Shown here piece by piece: positions 34,885 through 44,011 of a DNA stretch of 64,000 nucleotides. Position 1 is the first letter of the stretch, and the number at the start of each line of letters is the position of its first letter. This DNA comes from Bradymonas sp963697525 (lineage in GTDB: Bacteria; Myxococcota_A; Bradymonadia; Bradymonadales; Bradymonadaceae): positions 310,001 to 374,000 of the forward strand of contig OY969087.1 of NCBI GenBank assembly GCA_963697525.1, written 5' to 3'. The notes under the pieces are model-generated. The model was not told the DNA's origin. It saw only the letters and a program-made list of their open reading frames with translations, and did no database searches. The position numbers and the translations under genes were made by a program.

Positions 34885-35646
34885 TTAAGGGGAAAGTTTC
34901 GTCAGCTCCATATAAAGCATCGAGACGCTCTGGTCGAGCGACGGGCCCCACGTCGGCCAAGCCTCGGCGAGCCGCTCGATATGCTCCTGCAGATGCTGCA
35001 ATTGTTGCTCATAGCCTTCAAGTCGCTTTTGTAATTGTTGCCAGCGATCTTGGCTATACTCGGTGCGCCGATGCGACTGGGCCGCGCGCATCTGGCGCAG
35101 CTCGGCTCGGCGCGCGGCCAATAGGCTTCGACTGGCCTGGACGATCGCCGGCACCCGGCTCAACCGTTGGCGCAGTCGCCCGCGAAGCTGGCGCAGCTCG
35201 TCGAGCGTGCGCAGCTTGGCCAGCGCCTGCGCGCGACGCTCGGGCACCTGCTCCTGAAGTTCAACCGCCAACCGGTGCCCAAATTCCGGCTGACAGCTCA
35301 AGTTCAAGCCGGCCTCGGCGTCGCCGTCCGACGCGTCCACATGTAACTGACTTGAATCCCACGGTTTGTTCAGACAACTGACGGCCACCTGTTTGTACAA
35401 ATCCAGCGGAAACGGCGGCTGGTACAGCGTCGCGTCGGCGTGGGCAAACTCCTGGCGCAGCGTCTCCACCCGGCCGAGGTCCCGGGTCATCACCCCGATG
35501 ATGCGCTCGAGGCGCTGGCTGCGCTGCTCGATCTCGGTGTGCTGCTCGCTCAGATCCGGCAGCGCCGGGCCGTGGGTGGCAAAGCAGCCCGTCGATGCCC
35601 AGCAAAGCCCCACAAGGCACAGCAGTGTAAAGGCTCTTTTGGGCAT
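34885..35646 (-). CDS. coiled-coil lipoprotein
   Basis: 253 aa. The signal peptide from MPKRAFTLL ends in lipobox STGC, so lipidated. The mature protein is rich in Arg, Gln and Leu with heptad-like helices (SLLAARRAELRQM, LQKRLEGYEQQLQHLQEHIERL), predicting long coiled coils. Start: ATG at 35646 gives a normal signal peptide; an in-frame ATG at 35667 would overlap ompA. It lies 13 bp after the OmpA-family gene, suggesting an envelope-structure pair. No named family recognised. Confidence 0.75.
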   Translation of the reverse strand: MPKRAFTLLCLVGLCWASTGCFATHGPALPDLSEQHTEIEQRSQRLERIIGVMTRDLGRVETLRQEFAHADATLYQPPFPLDLYKQVAVSCLNKPWDSSQLHVDASDGDAEAGLNLSCQPEFGHRLAVELQEQVPERRAQALAKLRTLDELRQLRGRLRQRLSRVPAIVQASRSLLAARRAELRQMRAAQSHRRTEYSQDRWQQLQKRLEGYEQQLQHLQEHIERLAEAWPTWGPSLDQSVSMLYMELTKLSP

Positions 35647-35659
35647 CGACGTGACCGGC

Positions 35660-36502
<843 letters not shown>

Positions 36503-36694
36503 CGACTTCCTCCGCAAATGGACATCTTGTAGTACGTAGAAATGCTCTCGGATCATGTATAGCATCGAGGCGCACGCCATTGCCACCCCCTCCCCTGGGT
36601 GCGGTTCCCTGATCGGGGATCTGAGGATCGCGGCAACGCGCCGGGCGTTTCGATGTCTGATTGAGGCACCGCTCGAGTCCACGCTTCAAGCCAG

Positions 36695-36892
36695 GGCGCC
36701 TCGCCGCCTCCCGCGCCCCTGTGGGCTCGCCCCACAGGTCGCAAAGATCGTCAGCTACGGGGCGCCTCGCCTCCTCCCGCGCCCCTGTGGGCTCGCCCCA
36801 CAGGTCGCAAAGATCGTCAGCTACGGGGCGCCTCGCCGCCTCCCGCGCCCCTGTGGGCTCGCCCCACAGGTCGCAAAGATCGACGGCTAGCG
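36695..36892 (-). repeat. tandem array A: three 66-bp structured repeats
   Basis: Three near-identical 66-bp units (start offsets 36695, 36761, 36827). Read on the minus strand each has box TAGCTGACGATCT, six bases TTGCGA, stem CCTGTGGG, loop GCGAG, stem CCCACAGG, then GG and a GC-rich tail. Hairpins lie at 36718-36738, 36784-36804 and 36850-36870. The box of the unit nearest the centre is degenerate (TAGCCGTCGATCT). Spurious ORFs cross the array because 66 is a multiple of three. Confidence 0.9.
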
Positions 36893-36991
36893 GAGCGGCA
36901 CCCGCGGTCTGCGAAAGGCCCGCGCGCGCGTTGCCAAAGCGCGCGCACTGCCCCAACTGCCCCACCACCTGGGCTCCTCGAGCCCTCCCCC

Positions 36992-37156
36992 ATGAAACCA
37001 ACCAAGACGTACCTCGGCCGTGCCCTGGGTCGCCCGTCTTTCTCGCCGATGTGCGGCGGGGTGTGCGGGCATCGGACCGGGCCGATGGCGTTGTTTCGCT
37101 GCGACGGTTGCGCTTCCGTGGGGAGCCACTTTCTTGTTGGACGCGACGCTGGGTGA
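36992..37156 (+). CDS. possible 54-aa Cys-containing peptide between the arrays
   Basis: ATG at 36992 opens a 54-codon frame starting MKPTKTYLGRALGRP with CGGVCG at 21-26 and CDGC at 37-40, a spacing that could bind one zinc ion, and stops at 37154. No Shine-Dalgarno is visible (CCTCCCCC precedes it). It occupies the centre of the 405-bp space (36893-37297) between two divergent repeat arrays; nothing else was recognised there. Could equally be chance in GC-rich DNA. Confidence 0.2.
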   Translation: MKPTKTYLGRALGRPSFSPMCGGVCGHRTGPMALFRCDGCASVGSHFLVGRDAG

Positions 37157-37297
37157 GACGCCGGGTCCTATCGGTGCCCCTCACTATGGTTTTCGGCAAA
37201 ACGGTCGAATCGTTGCGTCCTTTCTTGATCGATCGGCCGTTGAGCGGCGTCTGGGGCGGATTTTGGATGGCGAGTTGTGTTTGGGCAGCCGCTCTCG

Positions 37298-37613
37298 TAG
37301 CTGACGATCTGATTCACCAGCGGCGCGAGGCCGCTGGGGTCTGTGGGTGCAATCCCGGATTTGCTAGCTGACGATCTGATTCACCAGCGGCGCGAGGCCG
37401 CTGGGGTCTGTGGGTGCAATCCCGGATTTGCTAGCTGACGATCTGATTCACCAGCGGCGCGAGGCCGCTGGGGTCTGTGGGTGCAATCCCGGATTTGCTA
37501 GCTGACGATCTGATTCACCAGCGGCGCGAGGCCGCTGGGGTCTGTGGGTGCAATCCCGGATTTGCTAGCTGACGATCTGATTCACCAGCGGCGCGAGGCC
37601 GCTGGGGGTCTCC
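37298..37613 (+). repeat. tandem array B: five 67-bp structured repeats
   Basis: Units start at 37298, 37365, 37432, 37499 and 37566 (the last truncated). On the plus strand each has box TAGCTGACGATCT, six bases GATTCA, stem CCAGCGGC, loop GCGAG, stem GCCGCTGG, then GG and a 32-nt tail ending GGATTTGC. The four complete copies appear identical. Box, spacer length, loop and trailing GG equal those of array A, with different but complementary stems. Confidence 0.92.
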
Positions 37614-37680
37614 CCGCCTCCAGAGCCACGTGCCTCCACGCCTCGAAGCCCCCGATTACGGAACCACGCCCCCCCTCCCC

Positions 37681-39678
37681 TCACGGCAACCGGCGCACAT
37701 AATCGTGCGCCGGCCGCTGGGCCGCCAACAGCTCGGGGCATCCGTAGAGCTCGCAGACCATCTGGTCGAGCTCGCGCTCCAAGGCCGGCATCCGGCGCAC
37801 GAACTCGCGCGCACACACTTCGTCGGCCGGCTCGCCCAGGCTGCGCGGGCTCTCGGCGACCAGCGCCGCCACCTGTTGCACGCCGCGCACCAGCTCGCGC
37901 GCCCGCTCGGCGAGCACGGCTTCGAGCTCGTCGGACCACTCGGGCACGGGCAGGTGGCGCAGATCGCGCACCTGGTAGTGCAGGCTGGGGTTCATGGCGT
38001 TGAGCAGCGCGCGCACCGGCGTGGAGTTGAGCACGGCCAACAGCGCAAACAGCTGCTGCGAGTCGCCGTGGGGAAAAATGGCTGGCCCGGCCATGTCGAA
38101 GACGCACCCCGGCGGCATCCAGCGCGCGTTGAACGTGCTGCCGCCGAAGTCGGTGTAGCAGATGCCTTCTTCAAACCACCACCGCTCGGCGAGCAGGTTC
38201 GAGGTGCGGTTATCCGCATAGAACGAGCGCGCCTCGTCGGACCAGTCGACCACGTGTTGCCAATTGCCCCACCAGGGCGCGTAGCGCCCGCCCTTGCTGT
38301 AAAACACCCATCGGCCGTCGACCGAGCCCGCCGCGCCGGCGATCTCGAGCGCCCGACGAAGTTCGCCGGGGTCGACGTCGCGCCAATGCTTGACGTAGCG
38401 CCGGTTCTTGCCGGTCTTATTCTGGCTTCCGGGGATGTCGGCGATGTCGCCCAGCGTGCGGGTCGTCGCGAAGTGGCGGCGAAGCCGCCCGGGCAGCCAG
38501 TGGGCGAGCACACGGCCCGGCAGCGCGTCGAACGCGCGGGCGGGCTCGCGGCGTGAGACCTCGTCGGGGCGCTCCCGGAAGGCGCGGCGCTTGGCGTCGG
38601 CGTTGGGAAACTGTCGTAAGTCGATGAACCGCGTCAAACCATCCCGAGCCCGCACGTGTTTCGCCTGCACGAACGCCACCACGCTGGCCTTCTCGCCGTT
38701 CAAATTGACAAACGCATGCGCCCCCAGGTGCATGAACTCGACGAGCTCCGCCTCGTCCAACAGCCACGCCCTGGCCTTTCGAAACCGGCTCAAAAACCAC
38801 ACCGTCTGCTGGGCGAGCACGCCCACCACGTCGCGCGACAGCGCATGGCAGCGGCGGATGAACGCGGTGTACAGGTCGGCGTGAAATGGCCGAAAATGCT
38901 CGCGAATGCGCTCCTTGAGCGCCTCTGGCATCGAGCGTGCGCCCATATACGGCGGGTTGGTGAGCACGACATCGTACGTGCCCAGCTCGTCGAAAAGGCC
39001 ATCGGCGACGCGCAGATTGGCCGCGATCGCGGCCTCGGCATGCGGCGAGCGCCGGCCCAGCCGACGCGCCGCCTCCAACGAGAGCGCGCGCCGTGCGGCT
39101 TCGAGCGCCCGCGGGTCGAGATCCACGCCGTAAAGCCTCGTGGCGGCGTCCTCGACGCTCGCGCCGCGTGCGACCAGAGCATCGAGCGCGGCCAACAGCA
39201 TCTGCCCGCCGCCCACGGCCGGGTCGCACACGGTGGGCGCGTCGACCCGCGTGACCTCGAGACACGCGGTCGCCAGAAAGTCGGCGATCCACCGCGGCGT
39301 GTACAACTGTGTGGTCACCGTCTGCGAGGCGTGCTTCGCCTCCTCACGGTCGTGCGCCCGGTTGCTCGCGTCGCGCTCCGGCTCGCCAAAGTGCTGGTGA
39401 AACCAGCCCAGGGTGTGCGCCTCGTCCCACAGCGCCACGCGCTCGACCTCGTCGACGAGCGCCTCGGCGCGCGCCAGCTCCTCGTCACCAACTCCCACCC
39501 AATCGTCGACCGCGACGCCGATACGCCGCGCCTGTCGGCGCGAAATCGCGTCCACCAGCGCCCGATACCCCTCATCGGGCAAATCAGCGAGCTGCGCTCG
39601 CCAGCGGTTCACGTAGGGGAGTAGGTGACTTTCGCCGAGTTCCATGGTTGCGTACTGCTCATCCGCGAGAATTACCAT
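37681..39678 (-). CDS. PglX-like adenine-specific DNA methyltransferase (orphan)
   Basis: 665 aa. An N-terminal helical region (1-110) with HTLGWFHQHFGE and SQTVTTQLYTPRWIADFLA precedes a class-gamma N6-adenine methyltransferase core. Motif I is CDPAVGGGQMLLAALD; the catalytic motif IV is NPPYMGA. The C-terminal third has GSQNKTGKNRRYVKHWRDV and KGGRYAPWWGN, which resembles the target-recognition region of BREX PglX/Eco57I-type enzymes. It is shorter than typical PglX (about 1,200 aa), has no nuclease motif and no other BREX gene nearby. The start may be 39678 or the ATG at 39645; neither has a strong Shine-Dalgarno. Confidence 0.85.
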   Translation of the reverse strand: MVILADEQYATMELGESHLLPYVNRWRAQLADLPDEGYRALVDAISRRQARRIGVAVDDWVGVGDEELARAEALVDEVERVALWDEAHTLGWFHQHFGEPERDASNRAHDREEAKHASQTVTTQLYTPRWIADFLATACLEVTRVDAPTVCDPAVGGGQMLLAALDALVARGASVEDAATRLYGVDLDPRALEAARRALSLEAARRLGRRSPHAEAAIAANLRVADGLFDELGTYDVVLTNPPYMGARSMPEALKERIREHFRPFHADLYTAFIRRCHALSRDVVGVLAQQTVWFLSRFRKARAWLLDEAELVEFMHLGAHAFVNLNGEKASVVAFVQAKHVRARDGLTRFIDLRQFPNADAKRRAFRERPDEVSRREPARAFDALPGRVLAHWLPGRLRRHFATTRTLGDIADIPGSQNKTGKNRRYVKHWRDVDPGELRRALEIAGAAGSVDGRWVFYSKGGRYAPWWGNWQHVVDWSDEARSFYADNRTSNLLAERWWFEEGICYTDFGGSTFNARWMPPGCVFDMAGPAIFPHGDSQQLFALLAVLNSTPVRALLNAMNPSLHYQVRDLRHLPVPEWSDELEAVLAERARELVRGVQQVAALVAESPRSLGEPADEVCAREFVRRMPALERELDQMVCELYGCPELLAAQRPAHDYVRRLP

Positions 39679-39732
39679 AATTGAAATTATAATAATCTCG
39701 ATTATAAAAACTTCAGATAACGTCGCCCGCGC
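39679..39732. promoter_or_regulatory. AT-rich divergent promoter
   Basis: This 54-bp gap is strikingly AT-rich for the region. TATAAT occurs on the plus strand at 39688-39693 (40 bp before the ATPase remnant start) and on the minus strand at 39701-39706 (23 bp before the methyltransferase start). It likely drives both directions; -35 elements are unclear. Confidence 0.45.
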
Positions 39733-40077
39733 ATGCCATCAAGTCACGATTTCATCGGGCGCCAGCGCGAAATTGCGTCGCTGCGCAAGGAGTTGGACCG
39801 CGAGCGTCCCTCTCTCATCGTTGTCTACGGACGGCGTCGCGTGGGCAAGTCAACTCTGCTGGCGCACGCGACTGACGACGCCAGCACCATCTTCTATCAG
39901 GCGACGCAGGTCGTTGGCTCGTTGAATCTGGAGCTGCTCAAGCGCGAGATTCAGCGCCATCTCGGAACAAACGATCCCATCCTCGACGGCATCACCCATT
40001 GGGAGGCGCTGCTAAGCTACGTCGTCGAGCTGGCCCGTAAACAACCTGGATTGACGCTGACCCGGATTTTCGACGAG
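39733..40077 (+). pseudogene. truncated AAA-type ATPase (archaeal-ATPase/DUF234-like)
   Basis: The first 115 codons encode FIGRQREIASLRKEL, the P-loop VVYGRRRVGKSTLL, IFYQATQ and the run-up to Walker B (PGLTLTRIFDE). This is the typical N-terminal half of prokaryotic ATPases of the DUF234/ATPase_2 type (about 400-480 aa). Homology ends at about 40077. The frame then runs on to 40335 as Arg/Ala-rich sequence antisense to the Uma2 gene. Walker B is incomplete and the sensor and C-terminal nuclease-like domain are missing, so it is non-functional. Confidence 0.7.
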
Positions 40078-40101
40078 GCGTTGCTGACGTCAGTGCAACG
40101 C
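40078..40101. other. palindrome at the ATPase truncation point
   Basis: GCGTTGC (40078-40084) and GCAACGC (40095-40101) flank TGACGTCAGT, itself containing the palindrome TGACGTCA. The site coincides with the point where ATPase homology stops. Confidence 0.4.
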
Positions 40102-40141
40102 GCGGACGCGAGAAGGCGCGCGCCTGTGGCGGCTTCGCCGC

Positions 40142-40714
40142 CTAGACAAATAGCTGGGCGAGCTCGATCGCTAAAGCTGGGAGGCTGTCGAGCACGAGCG
40201 TCGCGTCGTGTGGAGGCCGACGCACCACGGTGTATTCGCCGTCGACGGGCTCCTCGTAGATCTCGACGGCTTCGTTTTCGAGGTCGACCAGCCACACCAC
40301 GGGCACATCGAAGGCGGCATAGAGGGGGACTTTGACGTCGCGATCATAGCGCGCGGACGTATCCGCCACCTCCACCAGAAGCAACACGTCGTCAGCCTGG
40401 GGCATCGCCGACGCATACGCGTCTTGCCGAGGCTGCAACAAAGCGATGTCCGGCTCGGGCTCGGAGTCGTCGCCCAGTCTCACGGGGTTTTGCACGCTGA
40501 TGGTGACCTCGTCGACGACCTGAGCGTAAAACAGACGGGTCAAATGGTTGACATGACCCACATGCCGAGCGCCGATCGGTGCCATCTCGTAGATCTCCCC
40601 GTCGATGAGTTCGACCCGAGCGTCCTCGCCGAAGACTCCCAACTCGCCGAGCCGATGATACTCATCGACCGAGAATCGATGCTTTCTCGGCTCGGCTGGT
40701 GGCATGGTGGTCAT
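40142..40714 (-). CDS. Uma2-family restriction-endonuclease-like protein
   Basis: 190 aa. Uma2 fold: FSVDEYHRLGELGVFGEDARVELIDGEIYEM, HVNHLTRLF, EPEPDIALLQ (Asp) and LLLVEVADTSARYDRDVK (Glu...Lys), together matching the PD-(D/E)XK active site pattern. Uma2 proteins are frequent in mobile or accessory regions; their role is not established, though a nuclease function is assumed from the fold. The ATG at 40714 has GAG upstream; the ATG at 40705 is also possible. A GGCGGC-TTC-GCCGCC hairpin overlaps the stop. Confidence 0.88.
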   Translation of the reverse strand: MTTMPPAEPRKHRFSVDEYHRLGELGVFGEDARVELIDGEIYEMAPIGARHVGHVNHLTRLFYAQVVDEVTISVQNPVRLGDDSEPEPDIALLQPRQDAYASAMPQADDVLLLVEVADTSARYDRDVKVPLYAAFDVPVVWLVDLENEAVEIYEEPVDGEYTVVRRPPHDATLVLDSLPALAIELAQLFV

Positions 40715-40788
40715 GGTCTACTCGGTGATGGAACGACTCATTCACGCACCTCCCCAATCTACGTGGACCAAGACACGGGGTCAACGAG

Positions 40789-40850
40789 TTGCCCCGCCGC
40801 TCCTCCGCTCCTCCGCTCCTCCGCTCGAAACTCGATCACTCGATCACTCT
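40789..40850. repeat. GCTCCTCC run followed by CTCGATCACT repeats
   Basis: About four CCGCTCCT octamers (40797-40825) are followed by CTCGATCACT units (40829-40850) that reach into the stop codon of the adjacent pseudogene. Same repeat type as at 6009-6174 and 15117-15150. Confidence 0.6.
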
Positions 40851-42012
40851 TTATACGGAGAGTCCGCACGCATCGCCTCGATCTGAAACTCGACATCGCG
40901 CCGCTCCTGCTCGATGAAGTCGCCCACCGCCCGGGCCAGAACGGGGGTCGCGCAGCCAGTGGGCGCTGTAGGTGGGTGTGGGCTGGAAGCCGCGGTCGTA
41001 TTTATGCTCGCCCTGCGCGCCCGGCTCGAATTTCTGCAGGCCGTGCTCGATACACCACTCCACCGGGCGGTACAGGCAGACCTCGAAGTGGGTGAAGTCG
41101 ATCTCCTCTTTGCAGCCCCAGTAGCGCCCGTACAGCCCGTCGTCCTTGTACAGGTTGAACGCCCCGCCGAATTCGCGCCCGTCGTGCTTCGCGACGACCA
41201 TATGCAGCCGCTCGCCCAGGGCCTCGCCGATGCGCAAAAAGAAGTCGCGGTTTAAGTATTGGCGGCCCCAGTAGAACTTCTCGATGGTGTCCTTGTAGTA
41301 GCGAAACATGCGGGCGAGGTGCGCCTCGGTGATGGCGTCGCCGGTCAACACCTCGGTGGTCACGCCGGCCTCGGCGAGCTTGCGGCGCTCGCGGCGAATA
41401 TTGGCGCGCTTCTTGGAGCGAAAGCGCGCCAGAAAGTCGTCGAAGTCGCCGTAGGAGTCGCCCTGGCCGAGATTCGCTGCCGTTGTACCAGTGGTATTGC
41501 ATGCCCTTTCGGATGGGCAGGCCCAGGTCTTCGAAGAGTGCGACCTCGTCGGGGTCGACGAAGTTGAAGTGTACCGACGACAAGCCGACGTCCTCGGCGA
41601 ATTTAAGCGCCGCCTCGACGAGGGCGCGCTTGACCGCGACGGCGTCGTCGAGCCCGTCGGCGACCAGCACGCGCCGGCCCTCGATGGGCGTGAGCGGCAC
41701 GGCGACGACCGCTTTGGGATAGTAGTCTAGCCCGGCGCGGTGGGCGGCATCCGCCCAGCTCCAGTCGAAGACGAACTCGCCGGCCGAATGGGTCTTCAAA
41801 TACAGCGGGAGCGCGCCCACGAGCTTGCCCTCGCGCCGCGCCGCCAAGATCTGGGGGTGCCAGCCGGTGCCCTCGCCCACGCAGCCGGTCTCCTCGAGCG
41901 TCGCCAAGAATCCGTGCTCCAAAAATGGACTCGCCTCGCCGACCAGGGCGTCCCAATCGGTCGCAGCGATGTCACGGATGGCGTCGTGGAACTCGAGTTC
42001 GAGGGTGGTCAT
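40844..42012 (-). pseudogene. COG3146-type acyltransferase-like gene with two frameshifts
   Basis: The reading frame from the ATG at 42012 encodes FLEHGFLATLEETGCVGEGTGW, a GNAT-like peptidogalycan biosynthesis/recognition family start. It loses frame at about 41470-41480 just after MQYHWYNGS. The next frame gives the natural continuation (DFDDFLARF, RANIRRERRKLAEAG, REFGGAFNLYKDDGLYGRYWG, DRGFQPTPTYSAHWLRDP). It loses frame again at a run of five G (40943-40947, plus strand); the third frame gives VGDFIEQERRDVEFQIEAMR and stops at 40844. Both shifts are +1. The combined length of about 388 codons matches the family. True decay or two sequence errors are both possible. Confidence 0.8.
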
Positions 42013-42203
42013 GGTTTTCTTGCGGCAAAAGGCGCGAAATTCTGACGGATGAGATGCGCGAGGTGACAAAGATGTCACGACTTCCAGCCTAACAAACACG
42101 CGGGCTGGGGCCCAATCATCCCTTGGAGGCATTTATAGGGCGTTTACACGTGGGTGGCATGCCGTTTGCTATTCCTTTGTGGCGTGTGACGAGCGGTGAC
42201 CCT

Positions 42204-42249
42204 TCACGGTTTGGCTGATAGCTCCATCGGGCTCATGACCAAACCGTGA
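42204..42249. promoter_or_regulatory. inverted repeat upstream of lipoprotein operon
   Basis: TCACGGTTTGG (42204-42214) and CCAAACCGTGA (42239-42249) form a perfect 11-bp dyad with a 24-nt gap, about 75 bp before the first operon start. It could be a two-site operator or a stem-loop. Otherwise the 310-bp gap 42013-42322 holds no gene. Confidence 0.4.
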
Positions 42250-42322
42250 CCGGGGGTAAGATTGGCGCCTTTTGCCAATCGCACCCTCGGGGCGCCGTGT
42301 GTAACCAAGACAAGTGGCCGTC

Positions 42323-44011
42323 ATGAAAACCCTACGCATTGCACTCACGACCGCACTGGCAGCCGCGCTCTTCGCGAGCGCCTGCGGCTCGGACTCCAAC
42401 AGCGGATTCAGCGGCGGCGCGCCTACCGACAGCGTCGGCAACAACGGTAGCGGCCCCGGCGGCTTCGCAGACGCCGGGGCGTCGGTCGACGCCGGCAGCG
42501 ACGCGTTCGTGCCCGAGCAGGAAGAATTCCTGGTGCGCAACGTCGCCACCACGGCCTCGTACGTCTTCGTGCCCAACAGCTCTCCGGACAGCAGCACGGT
42601 CGCCAAGATCGACGGGCGCGACTTCAGCATCCGGCCCATCCCGGTCGGCCAGCAGCCCACGCAGGTGCGGGCGGCCACCGTCGACGGCATGGGCGACGTC
42701 GCCTATGTGCTGTGCGAGGGCTCGTCGACCGTGGCGATCATTCGCGCCGACGAGCAGGCCGACCGACCCGAAAAGCTCGTCCACCTGTTGCCGGTGCCCG
42801 ACGAGGTCAACGCCCTGGCCCTGAGCCCGGACGGGCGCCACCTCATCGCCTATATCGACCCCACCAAGCCGCTTCACAACAACACCAGCGTGGCCTCGCT
42901 GCAGACCGCGGCGCTGATCCGGCTGGGTGACACCCGCGCCCACGACAAGGTCTTCGAGCTGTCGGTGACCCGGCTCATCGACGAGATCGACTTCACCGAT
43001 GACGGCTCGCAGGCGTTCATCGTGGGCCGCGAGGGCATCGACCGGCTGCGGCTGGCCGACGTCGACGCGGACACCTTCGTGCCGCCGCTTCCCCTGGAGC
43101 TGTCCGATACGGATTTTCCGCCCAAAGATATGGAGGTCGAGGTCAGCCCCGACGGCTCCTTCTTGGTCGTGCGAAGCAGCGCCTTTTCGGGCGTGGCGCT
43201 CTACCAGCCGCCGTCGGGCGCCGGCGCGCAGCCGACGCTTCGCTTCGTGCAGTTGGCGTCCATCCCCACCGACATCGACTTGATTACCGAGCAAGACGGC
43301 TCGCCGGGCGTGCTGGCGACCCTTCGCGACAGCGGTCAGATGGCCATCATCGACGTGCAGGCGACGCTCAGCGCCGCCGAAGGCGCCGAGCCCGCTCCCG
43401 AGGTCGTCTCGGTGACCGATACCCAGCCGGGGCTGGCGCAACTGACGCCGGCGGGCGACCAGGTGCTCCTGTACACGTCGCTGGTGACCACGCCCAACCT
43501 GGGCGTGCTCGACCTCGGCGCGCGCACCGTGCGCACCTACCCGCTTCGCAACCAGATCCGCAGCGTGGCCATCTCCGACGACAGCAAAACGGCGGTCATC
43601 GTCCACCGCAAACAGGACGGTCCGCCGCCGTCGAACGCCGACCCGCTGACCTTCTTCCAGCACAATCACGGCCTGACCATCTTCGACATCGCCACCGGCT
43701 ACCGCCGCCCGGTCGTGCTGCAGGGCGAGCCCGCCGACCTGGTCATGACCCACAACTCCGAGGGCACGCCGCTGGTCTATGTGATGCAGCAGTCGAGCGA
43801 CCCTGACTTTCGCGGCGTCACGCGCATCGACCTGAACAGCTACCGCACCGACTTCTTCAAGCTCGCCCGCCAGCCCGAGCAGATCGGCGTGGTCGCCGGC
43901 GAGGTCTTCGTCAGCCAAAACGCCGACGAGGGGCGCATCACCTTTTTCGACATCGACTCCGGCGCCCAGCGCACGGTGAGTGGGTATGAATTGAACGCGG
44001 GGATTCAGTAA
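42323..44011 (+). CDS. lipoprotein with beta-propeller-like repeats (operon gene 1)
   Basis: 562 aa. The signal peptide ends in lipobox ASAC. A low-complexity Gly/Asn/Ser and DAGASVDAG linker (25-65) precedes the folded part. The folded part has repeated strands such as YVFVPNSSPDSSTVAKIDGRD, VAYVLCEGSSTVAIIRA and LALSPDGRHLIAYID, typical of YVTN/WD-like propeller blades. Probably displayed on the cell surface. Start: ATG at 42323; a GTG at 42314 is in frame but would lengthen the n-region. The stop overlaps the next start by one base. Paralogous in layout to the next two genes. Confidence 0.82.
   Translation: MKTLRIALTTALAAALFASACGSDSNSGFSGGAPTDSVGNNGSGPGGFADAGASVDAGSDAFVPEQEEFLVRNVATTASYVFVPNSSPDSSTVAKIDGRDFSIRPIPVGQQPTQVRAATVDGMGDVAYVLCEGSSTVAIIRADEQADRPEKLVHLLPVPDEVNALALSPDGRHLIAYIDPTKPLHNNTSVASLQTAALIRLGDTRAHDKVFELSVTRLIDEIDFTDDGSQAFIVGREGIDRLRLADVDADTFVPPLPLELSDTDFPPKDMEVEVSPDGSFLVVRSSAFSGVALYQPPSGAGAQPTLRFVQLASIPTDIDLITEQDGSPGVLATLRDSGQMAIIDVQATLSAAEGAEPAPEVVSVTDTQPGLAQLTPAGDQVLLYTSLVTTPNLGVLDLGARTVRTYPLRNQIRSVAISDDSKTAVIVHRKQDGPPPSNADPLTFFQHNHGLTIFDIATGYRRPVVLQGEPADLVMTHNSEGTPLVYVMQQSSDPDFRGVTRIDLNSYRTDFFKLARQPEQIGVVAGEVFVSQNADEGRITFFDIDSGAQRTVSGYELNAGIQ

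Noticed and set aside
36695..37613. CRISPR array
   Set aside because: The units repeat in full at a constant 66 or 67 bp with no variable spacers, and no cas gene is near.
37681..39678. Complete BREX or type IIG restriction system
   Set aside because: Only the methyltransferase is present; no PglZ, BrxC, Lon-like or nuclease motif was found within the window.
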